In this document: one piece after another, positions 48,095 to 59,290 of the stretch
Position numbering within the stretch: the first letter of the stretch is position 1
How the letters are laid out: each line of letters opens with the position of its first letter
DNA from: Tanypteryx hageni
Lineage: Eukaryota; Arthropoda; Insecta; Odonata; Petaluridae
NCBI GenBank assembly: GCA_028673005.1
Contig: CM054116.1
Location: 73,917,315-73,981,314 of the forward strand
Length of the DNA stretch: 64,000 nucleotides
Direction of reading: 5' to 3'
Notes under the pieces: generated by a model
Told to the model about the DNA's origin: nothing
What the model saw: only the letters and a program-made list of their open reading frames with translations
The model's database searches: none
Program-made: the position numbers and the translations under genes

Positions 48095-49445
48095 CAGTAA
48101 ACCCTCGTTAACACGAACACTCGGTTTACACGAACAAATATTTTTCCCGGCACTGAATGTATGGATTAATGTATGTGAGTTGGCTGGTTAACACGAAATT
48201 CGCTTAAGACGAACTTCGAACAAAATTCTGTAACCAAGAACTCAAGTAATCGGTTAACACGAACGCTTTTGTTTAGTCAAACATATTTTACTGCTAATAT
48301 GAATTTATTTCCGGCGAGTAGACGGGTTGTTTGTATAAAATGTTCAATACGCGGATGCCATGGGATTCTATGATCGGTGATTCAGCGACTGTCTTCATTC
48401 CTGGCTCTACCTATCTTGGTCCTTCAGTCGTTTTTCATCTTTTATGAGTGCCTTAAACAGCGGAAGAGGTTACAAACACGGACACTTTCATTGTGTTAAC
48501 ACAGGTATTTGTATTCGTAGCGGAAATCTTTTTAGTCGAGAGGGTCACCGAGGTGGAAAGGAAGGAAATTATTTTGCCTGATATCATCATTCGCAATGAA
48601 CAACCTTATGCGTTGATGCGATAGCAATTCTAATGAGGATGTACGACTACTAAATGCTCAAATTCGCAAGGCGCTGAGAGGTTACTGCACCGTTTAACAC
48701 ACCTGCGAAAATATGGCTGTGCACAGGCAGAAGTGTTTCTCTCTCACTCCAAGCAGTGGAACTCAAAAATTCGGGTAAGCTATTGACCGTCATCGAACGA
48801 AATTTATATTTTTCATTTGATCTTCGCCTCGCCGAAAAAAAATCGCAGTCCAGGAAATTCCAACATTGTTCTCTGTTTCTTGCCGCAAAAATGGTATATT
48901 TAGCAGGACGACTATGGTTCGACCAACAGTATTTCTTCCTGATGGTGGAAGATGGAAGTGTCCGCGTTTCACCGTCTTCCCCTGTTAGAGAATAGATTTG
49001 TGTGTAAACATTCAACCAACCATATGAATGAATAGTACAAACTGCAAAAGAAGTCAAACTTCATTTACACTGGCGGCAAAAATGATAATACGTACTAGAG
49101 GTATTGGAACGGGGTATTTAAAAAAAAAACAAGAATTACAGAAAAATATAAAATTCCGAAATCGATACCGTCCACAATTTTAAAAAATAAATAGACAGTC
49201 GACCAAGCTGTATCTGCGGTGTCGACAACGAAAAGCAAAAACCTACGTGATTTATATTTAGGAAAAGTAAGTTAAAACATATATATTTACATCATTTAAC
49301 TTCAATTTGAACAATATAAAGTTGCAAATAATTGAGATCTATCATTTACATCAAATTTAATGTTACGTTCATTTGAATATTAGTCCAAATCGTGCACTTG
49401 TGGTATTATTAATAATAATGTATTTAACTCGAACAGGTTATATGT

Positions 49446-50736
49446 CATCATCATCATAGGTAGTCTGTTCGTAGATTATTCACCTTTTTGCATAGAAATA
49501 CCACAGGACGACGTTCTGTATTTATCAGACAAACATGCAACTTTCAGTAAGATTACATCATCATCATCATAGGTAGTCTGTCCGTAGATAGGTCCTTGAT
49601 TATTCATGGTTATACCTGGTTCTCCATGTACTCCTATTTTCCGCTGTCCTCTTCATATCTTGATAACTCTCTTTCCCTTTCAAATCGTCTATCAGCTGAA
49701 ACCTTTTCTTACCTCTTTCCCCTTTTCCATCTAATTTTCCTTCTAACACGTCTTTAATCATACTCTCTCTCCTCAGGTAATGTCCAACCCAGTTTGCCTC
49801 CCTCTTTCTAATAGTCTGTATAATCATTCGCTTCTCTCCTACTCTTTGTAGCACTTCATCGTTTTTCATGCTATCTGTCCATTTTATCTCAGCATTCTCC
49901 TTCAAGTCCACATTTTAAAGCTTTCCAATTATTTGGTATCGTTTTTCCTTAGCGGCCATGTTTCTGCCCCATACAAAGCTATGCAACATACATAGCATTT
50001 TATGAACTTCTTGCGGATATCTACCCTTATATTCCCCGTAAGTAGGTGTTTATTTCTTCTGAAAGCTGCTTTTGCTTTTCCTATTCTAGTCCTGATCTCA
50101 TCCGTACATTTTGCTTCTCTTGCTATGATGCTTCCAAGGTATTTATGGTCTGAAACTTGTTCTAAAGGCTTTCCTCCAATACTTTTTTTCAGATTCTCTT
50201 CTTTGCCCGATATTCGAATGACCTTAGATTTTTCTGTATTTATTTCCATACCGTATTTTCTACCTGTTATTACTAGTCTATTTATCATTTTCTGGAGTTC
50301 CTCTTCCTTTCTTGCTAGAAGTACTTGATCATCCACGTATTTTACACTTCTTATAATCCTTCCTCCAATTTTGAAATCTCCTGTACCTTCTAACGCTTCT
50401 TGCATTACACTTTCTCCATATATATTGAATAGTGTCGGCGATAGGCAGCAGCCGTGTCTTACTCCTCTACGGATATTTACTCCGCTGGTGCCCGCATTCT
50501 CCAACCTGACTTTTAAAACTTGATTCACGTATAGAGTCCTGATCAGTGTCCTGTTTTTCCAGTCTACACCTATATCCTTTAATATCTTCAGTAGCATTAC
50601 CCAGTTTACTCTATCAAAGGCCTTCTGCCAGTCTACGAAACATACACATATTTTGACTGTATTCTATTGTCCTTTCTGATATGATTCTAACTACCCCTAT
50701 GGCAAGTCTAGTTCCTCGTCCTTTTCTGAAACCGAT
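49446..50736 (-). mobile_element. 5'-truncated LINE inserted in the Tigger-like element
   Basis: The 11-bp target AGGTTATATGT is duplicated exactly at 49435-49445 and 50737-50747. The minus-strand 5' end starts inside the reverse transcriptase (IGFRKGRGTRLAIG), and the 3' end is an (ATG)n tail against the duplication. The tail region holds two ACCTATGATGATG blocks about 110 bp apart, so the 3' UTR contains a repeated end motif. Clade not decided: the YVDD catalytic box and the GAETWPLRK and DDLKGK motifs are those of insect non-LTR elements. About 1.3 kb of a multi-kb element is present. Confidence 0.92.
49600..50730 (-). pseudogene. LINE reverse transcriptase, truncated, with stops
   Basis: From the truncated start: finger region GFRKGRGTR, then FVDWQKAFDRVNW spanning a frame change near 50640, RGVRHGCCLSPTLFN (thumb-proximal motif), and the catalytic KYVDDQVLL at about 50325-50342. 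GAETWPLRKND follows near 49940. An in-frame TAA at about 49929-49931 and a TGA soon after separate it from the C-terminal part 49600-49911 (NDEVLQRVGEKR to TWRTRYNHE). The endonuclease is missing. Reverse transcriptases of this type copy the element's RNA at a nicked target. Confidence 0.9.
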
Positions 50737-50875
50737 AGGTTATATGTACATATATTTAAGCAGAAAATTGTAATTTTTCAGTTTTTCGTATATAATTCGG
50801 TTATCACGAACTCGGTTAACCCGAACACACAATTTGATTTTCCCTCGGAGTTCGTATTAACGAGGGTTTACTGTA

Positions 50876-52600
50876 TCTCTTTTTGTGAAATCCTTGCCGA
50901 AGGAAGAGCTAAAAATATTATATCTGGATAAATTTCTTCACACGGAAATGTTAATCTTGTAAGATTATTTTAGACCCTGACCTATTTTTTAGAGAACCCT
51001 TATCATGTCGGATTGTTTTGTAAACATTGCATTCACGTTCAAGAAGAATGTTGAGATAAGATTCCCGACTGCGTGACGTTTTCGCGTCAGGAATTCATGC
51101 TTAGATAAAAATGAATTGTTACAAACTTAAAATTCTTATGATGACGCTGTATTCCATCGAATCTCAGGTTCATGCTTAAACATTTTGGGTAAAATAATGG
51201 TATGTTTGCGTGCCAACATTATTAAGTTTTCATTATTTCAATTATTTTCACGTTTTATATCTTTTCATGGGTAATATAAAGACATTATTCACATAAATCG
51301 ATACATAGTCTACGCTTACTAGCATTTACAACGTATGTATTTCACGTGAGATGATGTAATTGATTAGACGTGAATTTTTCGTTATTGTCTTGGTCTGTCA
51401 TTGTAAGCGTATCGTTTTCTGTAACTCGTGTTTTTCGTCGAGTATGCGTATAATTTCACATATAAATCAAACTATTTTCAGTCTTCCGTAATACATGATG
51501 CATATCTATCATTCATATCGCCGTATCATCTTTAACACGTCTGTATCGGCCCATTCCGTTCCGTAAATCATTAAAAGACTTCGCTTTAATAAGCATCTTT
51601 TCTTATACGATGCGCTGCTTTGCACTTTTGTTGCTGTCATATTCTTCAATTTACGACGCGAAATAATGGTCCTTAGAACGCCCCTGATTAAAATTTCAAT
51701 GCACCCCGTGAGTCCTCGAGATATGACGCTCTAAATTTTAACGATTGAAGTAAAGAGACCATTTTCATGGACTTCAATTTACTGTTTAAGAACGGATGTA
51801 TAAGGCCTCGGTTCGACGTACGATCCATAACCGTTTATAGTTTTTATGATTTTCGCTTTTTATGTTATTTTTTTACTTTACAAAACCCTATTTATAGCTA
51901 ACTCTATATCCATTACAAGCGTTGGTCATACATTTCTCTTTAATGCTACATTTTTAACTAATGCGAATTTCCCGTTGACTGAAGTATTATAGCGTAAACT
52001 GTCTGCTTTTTACGAAAGAAGTTTCCCCTATCTTAGTCATTCTGAAATTATGTTAATTTCATGCTATACCCTTTTATTCATTGAAAAACCAGTTAATTCT
52101 GGCATAAAATGTTTTTTTACGCCTTTGCCGTCATTTCGTTATAATTAAACGTTTAATTTATTACCACCTGTCGCTGCTCCTTACTGTGGAGTTCACGTCC
52201 TTGAAATAAATAGGTGGAATGTCAGGTATAAAACTATGTCATAGTTTTTGCTCATTTTCTTTGCTTGAAGATGATGTTAGAAGTGAGGTCGAAAAATTTT
52301 TCGGAGATCCACCCGGATAATAATCCAATTTATGTTTCATCATGCGAATGAACGTTTTTAACCCCTTTCCAGCATTAGAACGTAAACTTGTGCAAAATCA
52401 AGATCAAGATAGAAACTAAAAATAAAACTATCATGAACGCCATATATCGTAGAGGCTGATAAAGTTTCTATCTGATAATTACGCGAGCTATTTGATGATT
52501 ATATCTGCTTTGTATGCGGGACTTGTCAAACGATCAAAAACCGCAAACGTGACGCCTTTCCAGCCAGCGTCGCCCTAGGATCTCATGGTTTCTGCCACGA
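50876..52600. other. AT-rich unique DNA, no gene seen
   Basis: No protein, RNA gene or repeat boundary was recognised over 1.7 kb. Confidence 0.5.
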
Positions 52601-52609
52601 AAGAGATAG

Positions 52610-53280
52610 ATAGGCCATTTAACCACTCCTCTAACTAATATTCTTCCCCCTGCTCCCCACTCCACCGGACCTCCTTCCTTCATCAATTCTTCAGCCTCTT
52701 TCTTCCGTCTTTTCTTACTCGTTACCCCTTTCCAAATTCTAATCTCGCAGACTGCTTCATCTCTCTTTCTTTCACGGGTCCCTGCCTTGATTGAACTGAT
52801 ATCCTTCTCCCGCTCTCTCTCCCTACCTCCTTTTCGCCCCTCTTTAATATCCCGCCTCCGCACTCCATCCCCGAACCCTTTCTCCTGCCCCATCCTCATT
52901 CCGCCTCCCACTCCTCGCTTCACTTCAGCCTCGAGAGTACCCCACTTTACTCGCTGTGCCTCCTTCCCACTCCCCCTTTCTCCTTGCGGCCTCTTTCACT
53001 CCGCTTTGCATAATATCACCATATACCTGTTCTCATCGCGCAAGTCTGCTCCTTATTCTATCCAAACCTCTCAAACCCCTCCCCCTACACCTTTTCTCTC
53101 CTCCAATTTTCTGGAAATTTCCTCTTCCCTGCTCTCCGTCTCTCCTGTCGCATTCCGTTAAACATTGCCACGGTTCATGTCTGTGGTGCGGCTTCACCAC
53201 CGCCGTCGCCGATTCTCGCCAATCCGCAGTCCTCGTTGTCTTTCTTCCGCTTATATACCTTTCCAAATTCTTCAGATTAT
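52610..53280. repeat. Polypyrimidine tract
   Basis: C/T-rich + strand. Overlapping 124- and 142-codon frames and a minus-strand Arg/Glu frame are artefacts of the bias. Confidence 0.65.
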
Positions 53281-53599
53281 CCTATTTAAGTCTCCACCAC
53301 ATGTCGCTAACGATGTTATTTTATACCAGGGAGACGCCCGTTGAAATTCAACGGGAAAGTTCTTTTAAGAAATTTCATGACTAGATGCGAAGCGAAGCTA
53401 TTATCCAAGTCAGTGGTACCCAATTACACAAAACCGGTAACAATACGAACCACTAAGAATGCATAAAATTCTCGAGTTAAAAATTGATCTGCTGATGGAT
53501 TCGACGAGTATTAAAAATCGATTAAAATATGCGAATCTAGCATTCCTGCTAGATTTACGTATGATTATTATTACAAGTATTACAATTATCGTATATATC

Positions 53600-54665
53600 A
53601 TTACTTTCTCCATTTACGTAGTATAGGGGAAAGTATTGTTTTCGTGAAAATGATCGACTTCGAGATTTCAACGGAAATGCACGTTTTGAGATCCCCTGAA
53701 CACGTTTTGATCGTTTTCTCGGTGAGTCTGTGTGTGTAAGATAGCTTTTTTGTGGCTGCTCTAACTCAAAAACTATTAATCAGGTCAACGCGAATTTTTA
53801 TATTTAACATTTTTATAAAAGTCAGAAGAACTGATAAGTTTTTGTTAAGAATCGGTCACCCGGAAGTGGGTGTTTACTCTTGTCACTTCACCGTTATTTT
53901 GAAATATTTGCGTTAATATTTCATAAATGTAAAAATGTAAAGTTGTAGGAAATTTAATTTTGTACAACCTTTGTTTGAAACATTATTCCATTCCATTGTC
54001 TAAGAGATATCTTATATTTTTAGCTGCCACCACCATGCCACCTACCGACAACTATTGTTAACAATCGACGCTTAGTTACGTCTTAGTAACGCTCGTTTTC
54101 TTTTCTTAATTTTTGGAGCTTTGTGGCTATATCCAATATCAGAAGGCTATGGTTTGAATTTATTTCGGTTCTTTGTAAAGTAAAATTTTCTCGCATTTTC
54201 TTAAAATATTTATTATTATGTAACCTAATTGGAATTTTTAGAAATGTTACAGATATGGAGAAAGACGTATGGTGGCCACATCAGATTTTTATATACATAA
54301 TATCCTTATTCTGTACGTTTGTCCGTCCATTTGTTGGTCCGCCGGAACGCTCTATAGAAATCCCCATAAGAGAACACTTAATAATACCTTTTTTCACTTG
54401 CAGGCTTTTTTATTTTTCAAAATTAAATTAGAAGTAATTGACCTACGATCTTCGGACCTGACCCATTTTTAAGAAACAAACAGATTCTTATTCTTATCGT
54501 CGACTTTTGTCTTCGGTTCGAAATCGCTCACGTTATACCTTTAAATCACATTTATTGGAAAATTTTAAGCTTTTTAAAGGTATGTTGTCTTGCCGACCGT
54601 GTCATTGCTAAACCTCGAGATTGTATTGTTGTCCTTATACTATATGCGTAAGAAAAGTGTGTTTT
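53600..54665 (+). repeat. Family R, copy D, longest continuous copy
   Basis: The head matches copies B and C (GATTTCAACGGAAATGCACG, CCCCTGAACACGTTTTGA, CTATTAATCAGGTCAACGCG). The middle CCAATATCAGAAGGCTA and GTGGCCACATCAGATTTTTA match copy B. The tail after GCAGGCTTTT matches copy B at 6512-6790. At about 1.07 kb it gives the best guide to the family's length. No frame is conserved between copies, and no terminal repeats or target duplication could be fixed. Confidence 0.8.
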
Positions 54666-55016
54666 GAATGCTTTAGTATGAGAGGGTGAATGCGCCCGAA
54701 TTATTTATAATTAAAAATCGTGTTTTTCATTAATTTCTTTTCAGTTAACTTCCTATTGAAATTTTTGGTAATTAACTATTTTTAAATATAAGTAATGAGG
54801 TCAAACTCAACTCGGTGGAATTTACTCATAATGAAAAAATAACTTTGTAGTTTCCACAAATTTTAATTTAAACACGACGGGTTTCACTACGATAGTAGCA
54901 TCATCACTTGATTAACTACATATCCGAACAACGAACTTAACAAATCATTACGGAACGTGTTCAAAGTTTTTGTGAACAATGATTAAAAAACTATATTTTT
55001 GTCCATAGTTGTTATA

Positions 55017-55086
<70 letters not shown>

Positions 55087-55440
55087 TCAATATCCGAAAT
55101 TAATCCGGTCAACAGAATCTATAGAATAGATTAAACAAGTACGATAACAGTTAAATACTGACCTTGTTTATAAACATATACAGCGTAGATTATATTTAGT
55201 GGACTAATAATAAAAATCATGGATCTAAATAAATCCGCAAATAAATAAGCAGATCAGAAAGATAAAAAAATATTTAAAGTAATTTAAGGTGCATAATTTA
55301 ACTTGCATTTCCATGTTATTCGAATGGAAAACATAAATAATTATTTCAACCTTTCACCCAGCATATTCCGGTGTGAAAAATAGTCATTCGGCAGCTTTAA
55401 GCAGCAGGATCGTTTATGCAAAATATTTGTCTATAGAGGT
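54666..55440. other. AT-rich spacer with (TA)n at 55019-55081
   Basis: A (TA)n array of about 62 bp in AT-rich DNA. No gene was seen. Confidence 0.6.
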
Positions 55441-55459
55441 ACGTGAAAAATTGATTTAA

Positions 55460-55605
55460 AGCAATCGAGTCCACGTTGCCTGGTAGAGTACGTCTTACCT
55501 GGCGTAATGTTTGTGATCGGTGTGCTAGAGTCCACTTTGCCTGTAGACATCGTGAACTCTTAAGAGTACAAGATGCAGGTAGAGTCCACCCTGCTTCCTA
55601 CACCG
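55460..55605. repeat. Imperfect repeat of AGTCCAC-type units
   Basis: GAGTCCACGTTGCCTGGTAGA (about 55468), AGAGTCCACTTTGCCTGTAG (about 55528) and AGAGTCCACCCTGCTTCCTA (about 55581) are three related units spaced 53-60 bp. They lie just beyond the SINE-like end of the RTE LINE and may be part of its 3' UTR. Confidence 0.55.
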
Positions 55606-55619
55606 GCAGTAGGCTACTC

Positions 55620-55723
55620 TTAACGAAGAGCACCAATGGCGTCAACGGCTTAACGCCCCTTCAAGGACGGAACGCTGAATTTGCGCGGTCTCCCCAAACC
55701 ACACAAACAGGGGGCCGGGCGAC
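55620..55723 (-). mobile_element. SINE-body homologue at the LINE 3' end
   Basis: Read on the minus strand it begins GTCGCCCGGCCCCCTGTTTG and runs to GTGCTCTTCGTTAAGAG, closely matching the SINE body at 30229-30335 with small indels. The tRNA head is absent. On this strand it lies directly after the RTE-like LINE. I infer that it is the 3' end of the LINE, from which the SINE took its body. The alternative is a headless SINE copy that inserted next to the LINE. Confidence 0.8.
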
Positions 55724-57150
55724 ACGCTCTCTGTCCCATCTTTCTTTCGGTCTCTTGATGTTTCTTGGGATCCGTTCGATGACGCTCGACGTCCAACGCT
55801 GATCATCTCTTCTAGCAATATGACCCGCCCACTGCCACTTTACGCCTTTACATATCTTGTTATGTCATAGATTTCCGTATTCTTTCTCACCTAGTCGTTC
55901 CTTTTGCGGCTTCTTCGGGTGATCCCCAGCATACATCTCTCCATGCTCCTATGTTCTTTGCAGGCGCTCGAATATTCCGGTGTTCATGGTCAATGTTTCG
56001 CATCCATTGGTCAGAACAGGCAAAACACATAGGTCATGCAATCTCCTTTTTAGATAGACTGGGATATTTGATTTGAAGATGATTACATTCCTTCCGAGCG
56101 TATTCCATGCCATCTTCATCCTCCTGTTGGCCTCTTCAAAAAGTGATCAGTCCGTGATGATAAGTTTACTCAAGTAAGCGTAGCTCGTGACTTCCTCGAA
56201 CTCTGCTCCGTTGATATTTTTATTCTCGGGGATTGAGAATACAGCCTTAGTTTTATCAATATTCATTTTTAGTCCAGCTTTTCGTCTTGGCTGTTCAAAT
56301 TCCTCACTTCTTCTACGGAGCTCTTCTGGGCTTCTTGTAAATAATATGATGTCATCGGCATAGCGCAGGTGACTCAGATGCTCCGCATTCACCTTAATAT
56401 CTTTTTCTTCCCATTCTAGCGTCTTGAACACACACACTACTGCTGCTGCGATCAATTCAGGAGACATGCCTCTCCTCTCCTCGCTTCACCCTCTTTTCAG
56501 TGTTAAAGGCAGCTGGACGGTCGGTGTTGCATTTTCGTAGATATTCTAGATCAGGATTGTGTACGTTTCTTCTACTCATTGATTTTCATTGCACTTAATA
56601 CTGGCGAAGTTTGGATCGAGTCGAATGCTTTTTCGTAATCGATGAAGCACATACAAAGAGGCAATATTATTCGTTAGTCCAGATGATTATCTCTTTCACA
56701 ACTTGAATGTGGTTCATCGTAATATACCCAATGCGAAACCCGGCTTGTGTTCTTGATTGGGTAGAATCATGAAATTTTTGAAGCCGCATAGCGAGTATGT
56801 TGGTGAATATTTGGTAGACTGGAGTAGGCTGATAGGTCTGTAGTTATTCTAGTCTTCTTTGAAACCTTTCTTGTTCAAAAGGATGATGCTTGCGTGGTTC
56901 CGCACTTATATTATTTTCTTACTCATTCACGATGTAAAAATCTTGGCGAGGTTTTCGTCCACATAGTTTTCTGTTGACTTGAATACTTCTGCTGTAATGC
57001 CATCAGCTACAGATGCTTTTCCATTCTTCATGCTTCTGATTGTCTCACTTCTTCTGGAAGAATATCCGAAACTTCTTCGATGGGCATATTTCCTTCTTCG
57101 TATACTTCTTCATTGGTAAATGGATCTTCATACGGTTTCGTGTAGAATTC
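55724..57150 (-). pseudogene. RTE-like LINE reverse transcriptase, heavily decayed
   Basis: Minus-strand pieces in order: NGKASVADGITAEVFKS (near 57000), SRTQAGFRIGYITMNHIQVV (about 56690-56760), CFIDYEKAFDS (about 56615-56650), the 106-codon frame 56147-56467 with KTLEWEEK, catalytic YADD at about 56351-56362 and KAGLKMNIDKTKAV, then a C-terminal part with a WAGHIARR-like stretch and QRWTSSVIERIPRN near 55760-55840. The order matches an RTE-type reverse transcriptase. Several frameshifts separate the pieces, and the endonuclease domain is not seen. Confidence 0.85.
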
Positions 57151-58689
57151 TTATACCCGTTTTAGAATTAATTTTATTTAATGTTTCTTTTCCACGCAGC
57201 TTTTATATGTCCAAAACTATTTTTACTTTCTTGAACATTCAGTCATGTTAGTTTCTTTTAATTGTTTACTTATTAGTGCATATAAAAGTCGGTTTCCTTA
57301 TTTTTTAAATTTAAATTGTATTTTAACTTAATACTTAACTCTCGCATATCCGTCGTCCTTGACGGACAGTTACACTTGTGTTTGAATAACTTCGTATAGC
57401 TGACAAATCTGTATGAGGGTGTGGCCCTGTATAGTAGTAAGGTCTGTTCTGTTTGAAAATATTTTATCGGAAAAATGAATGAAAAAGACAGTCGTAATGG
57501 AGAAACCTTGGGAACGATGGGGTATGTGAAGGGCCAACAAATACAAAATAAAAAAGTAAAAATTGTCGGATGCGTGCGTTCTCAATTTCGATACGTCCCT
57601 TTTGCAGACTATTTTCTCCATTCCAATTAATCAATTTGTTCAATTTTTTATGACGTCGTTTCGGTTTTTACGTTATTCATGAAGCAGTATAAATACGAGG
57701 TAAAACAGCCTCGGGGGTCTCTTTTAATGTTTCCCTTCTTTAAAAGTCGGGATGCTAGAAGTTCTATAAGTGAAGCTATTGTTTTTGGTAATGTGGAAGG
57801 CTGTTCAAGGAAACATTCGTAAAGATTCCATCTATACCCTTCTTCATTGCATTAATTCACTCTTATATTCATTCGAGTCGGGAAACTTTATAAAATCATT
57901 GTGGAAGTTTTAGGGCGAATTAGTATTTATTCTTTCCTGTTGCTTTCTCCACGTAAATTTTGTATCCATGGCTTTTATTTCTTCAATTAATTCACGAGGA
58001 AAACATGTTGGTTTAATAGAAATGCCATTTGAATCATTTTAGCGGGTTTGATTTCATTAAGACGGAGAACTTACTTTATGAAATGAAAACGCGAAGGAAA
58101 ACAACATCGTCCATTTTATTTGTATTTAGATATATTTGTAACTGTCATTTAACATCTTTAAAAGTTCCTTAATTTATCTCAATCTTCAAACTCAAGTTCA
58201 CTATCAACCCTTTCCATTTTGATCGTATCAAATTCTCCCATTCTTTTAGGCGTTATCAGTCACTGGAATTCTTCGTTACACTTGTTACCTTTTATTGCGG
58301 AACAGCTGTTTACTTAATTAAATTCATTTTTTAAACTTCCCTCCGCCTACTCCCTATTATGAAGTAATATTTTCTTCCCTTAATAGTTTTAATTCCTGCC
58401 AACAGAATTTCCCAGTACTCATTTTGGTAAACTTTTAATATGTCCTCTGGTACATCTTTTTCATCTATCATCTCCAAATGAAGTCAGGCTCCATCTACCT
58501 TTCAAACATTACCGGCTTGCTACTCGGCTGTCATCCTTGTCCTTCAACGGGGTCACGGCAGGCACGTATCTCCGACCCCTTCAGGCACTTCTTCTTACAT
58601 CTCATAAACTCCTCCGTTCTTTATTAGGCAATTTCTAGTCGGGTACTTACTCTCTTCTCTCCAGTCTTTCCCTTCATCTCCTTTTAGCG

Positions 58690-58690
<1 letters not shown>
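57151..58690. other. AT-rich unique DNA, no gene seen
   Basis: No recognised protein or RNA gene. A mild pyrimidine bias appears after 58320. Confidence 0.5.

Positions 58691-58692
<2 letters not shown>

Positions 58693-58764
<72 letters not shown>
58693..58764. repeat. (TA)n microsatellite, left of MITE
   Basis: About 72 bp of alternating T and A followed by CACACA up to the element's end. Confidence 0.95.
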
Positions 58765-58768
<4 letters not shown>

Positions 58769-58770
<2 letters not shown>

Positions 58771-59220
58771 GCGCCTTAACTAGGGCGGGGCAAGCGGGGC
58801 ATCTGCCCTGGGCGTAACTGAAGAAAAGGCGCAAACATTGTTAAAGGCAAGTTGTGCATGTCACAAGGAAAAGGGAGATTTCACTACTATACTTGTTCCA
58901 GACATGACGCATAGCAGAAACTATATACATATTTCGATAAATGCTATTGATGAGTTTGCTGCATTAAAATCACATAGAATCACTCTTTAATATTAAAACA
59001 TTTATACTTTCTGTATTTTAATTGTGTAATTGTATGTAATTATATTTATAATTATGTATTTAAATTATGTACATTTATAATAAAAAATTATATCATTTAT
59101 AGTTTATTTTTATTTATTAATTGTTCGCCCTAAATCCATATAGGTATTAGAGAATTTTTTTTATGGAGGGGCGCATATTTGGTAGTTTGCCCCGGGTGCT
59201 AAAATAGATAGTTACAGCGC

Positions 59221-59222
<2 letters not shown>
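58769..59222. mobile_element. hAT-like MITE bounded by mirrored microsatellites
   Basis: The left end is CAGCGCCTTAACTA and the right end read inward is CAGCGCTGTAACTA (12 of 14). GGGGCA-type words lie just inside both ends, as in the hAT elements at 23194 and 25243. No 8-bp duplication is visible. The left flank is (TA)n then (CA)n (58693-58768) and the right flank is (TG)n then (TA)n (59223-59288), so the inverted symmetry continues through the microsatellites. No coding capacity. Confidence 0.6.

Positions 59223-59288
<66 letters not shown>
59223..59288. repeat. (TG)n/(TA)n microsatellite, right of MITE
   Basis: TGTGTGTGTG then about 56 bp of alternating T and A. Confidence 0.95.

Positions 59289-59290
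<2 letters not shown>

Larger units (their letters stand above)
48095..50873. mobile_element. Second pogo/Tigger-like element, split by a LINE
   Basis: The left end is CAGTAAACCCTCGTTAACAC and the right end read inward is CAGTAAACCCTCGTTAATAC, 19 of 20 identical. TA follows the right end (50874-50875). The left flank reads GA, consistent with one mutation of TA. Further TTAACACGAAC words are repeated inside the left end (48150, 48250). Without the LINE (49446-50736) and its duplicated 11 bp the element is about 1.48 kb. I see no transposase motif in it, so it is probably a non-autonomous or gutted relative. Its CAGT end resembles the Tigger at 30634 only in the first four bases and in the CTCG...TAAC style. 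Confidence 0.85.

Noticed and set aside
48650..49057. 135-codon minus-strand frame inside the second Tigger-like element
   Set aside because: Considered as a transposase remnant, but no DDE or helix-turn-helix motif is visible.
58595..58834. 79-codon minus-strand frame with Tyr/Ile repeat
   Set aside because: Artefact of the (TA)n array.
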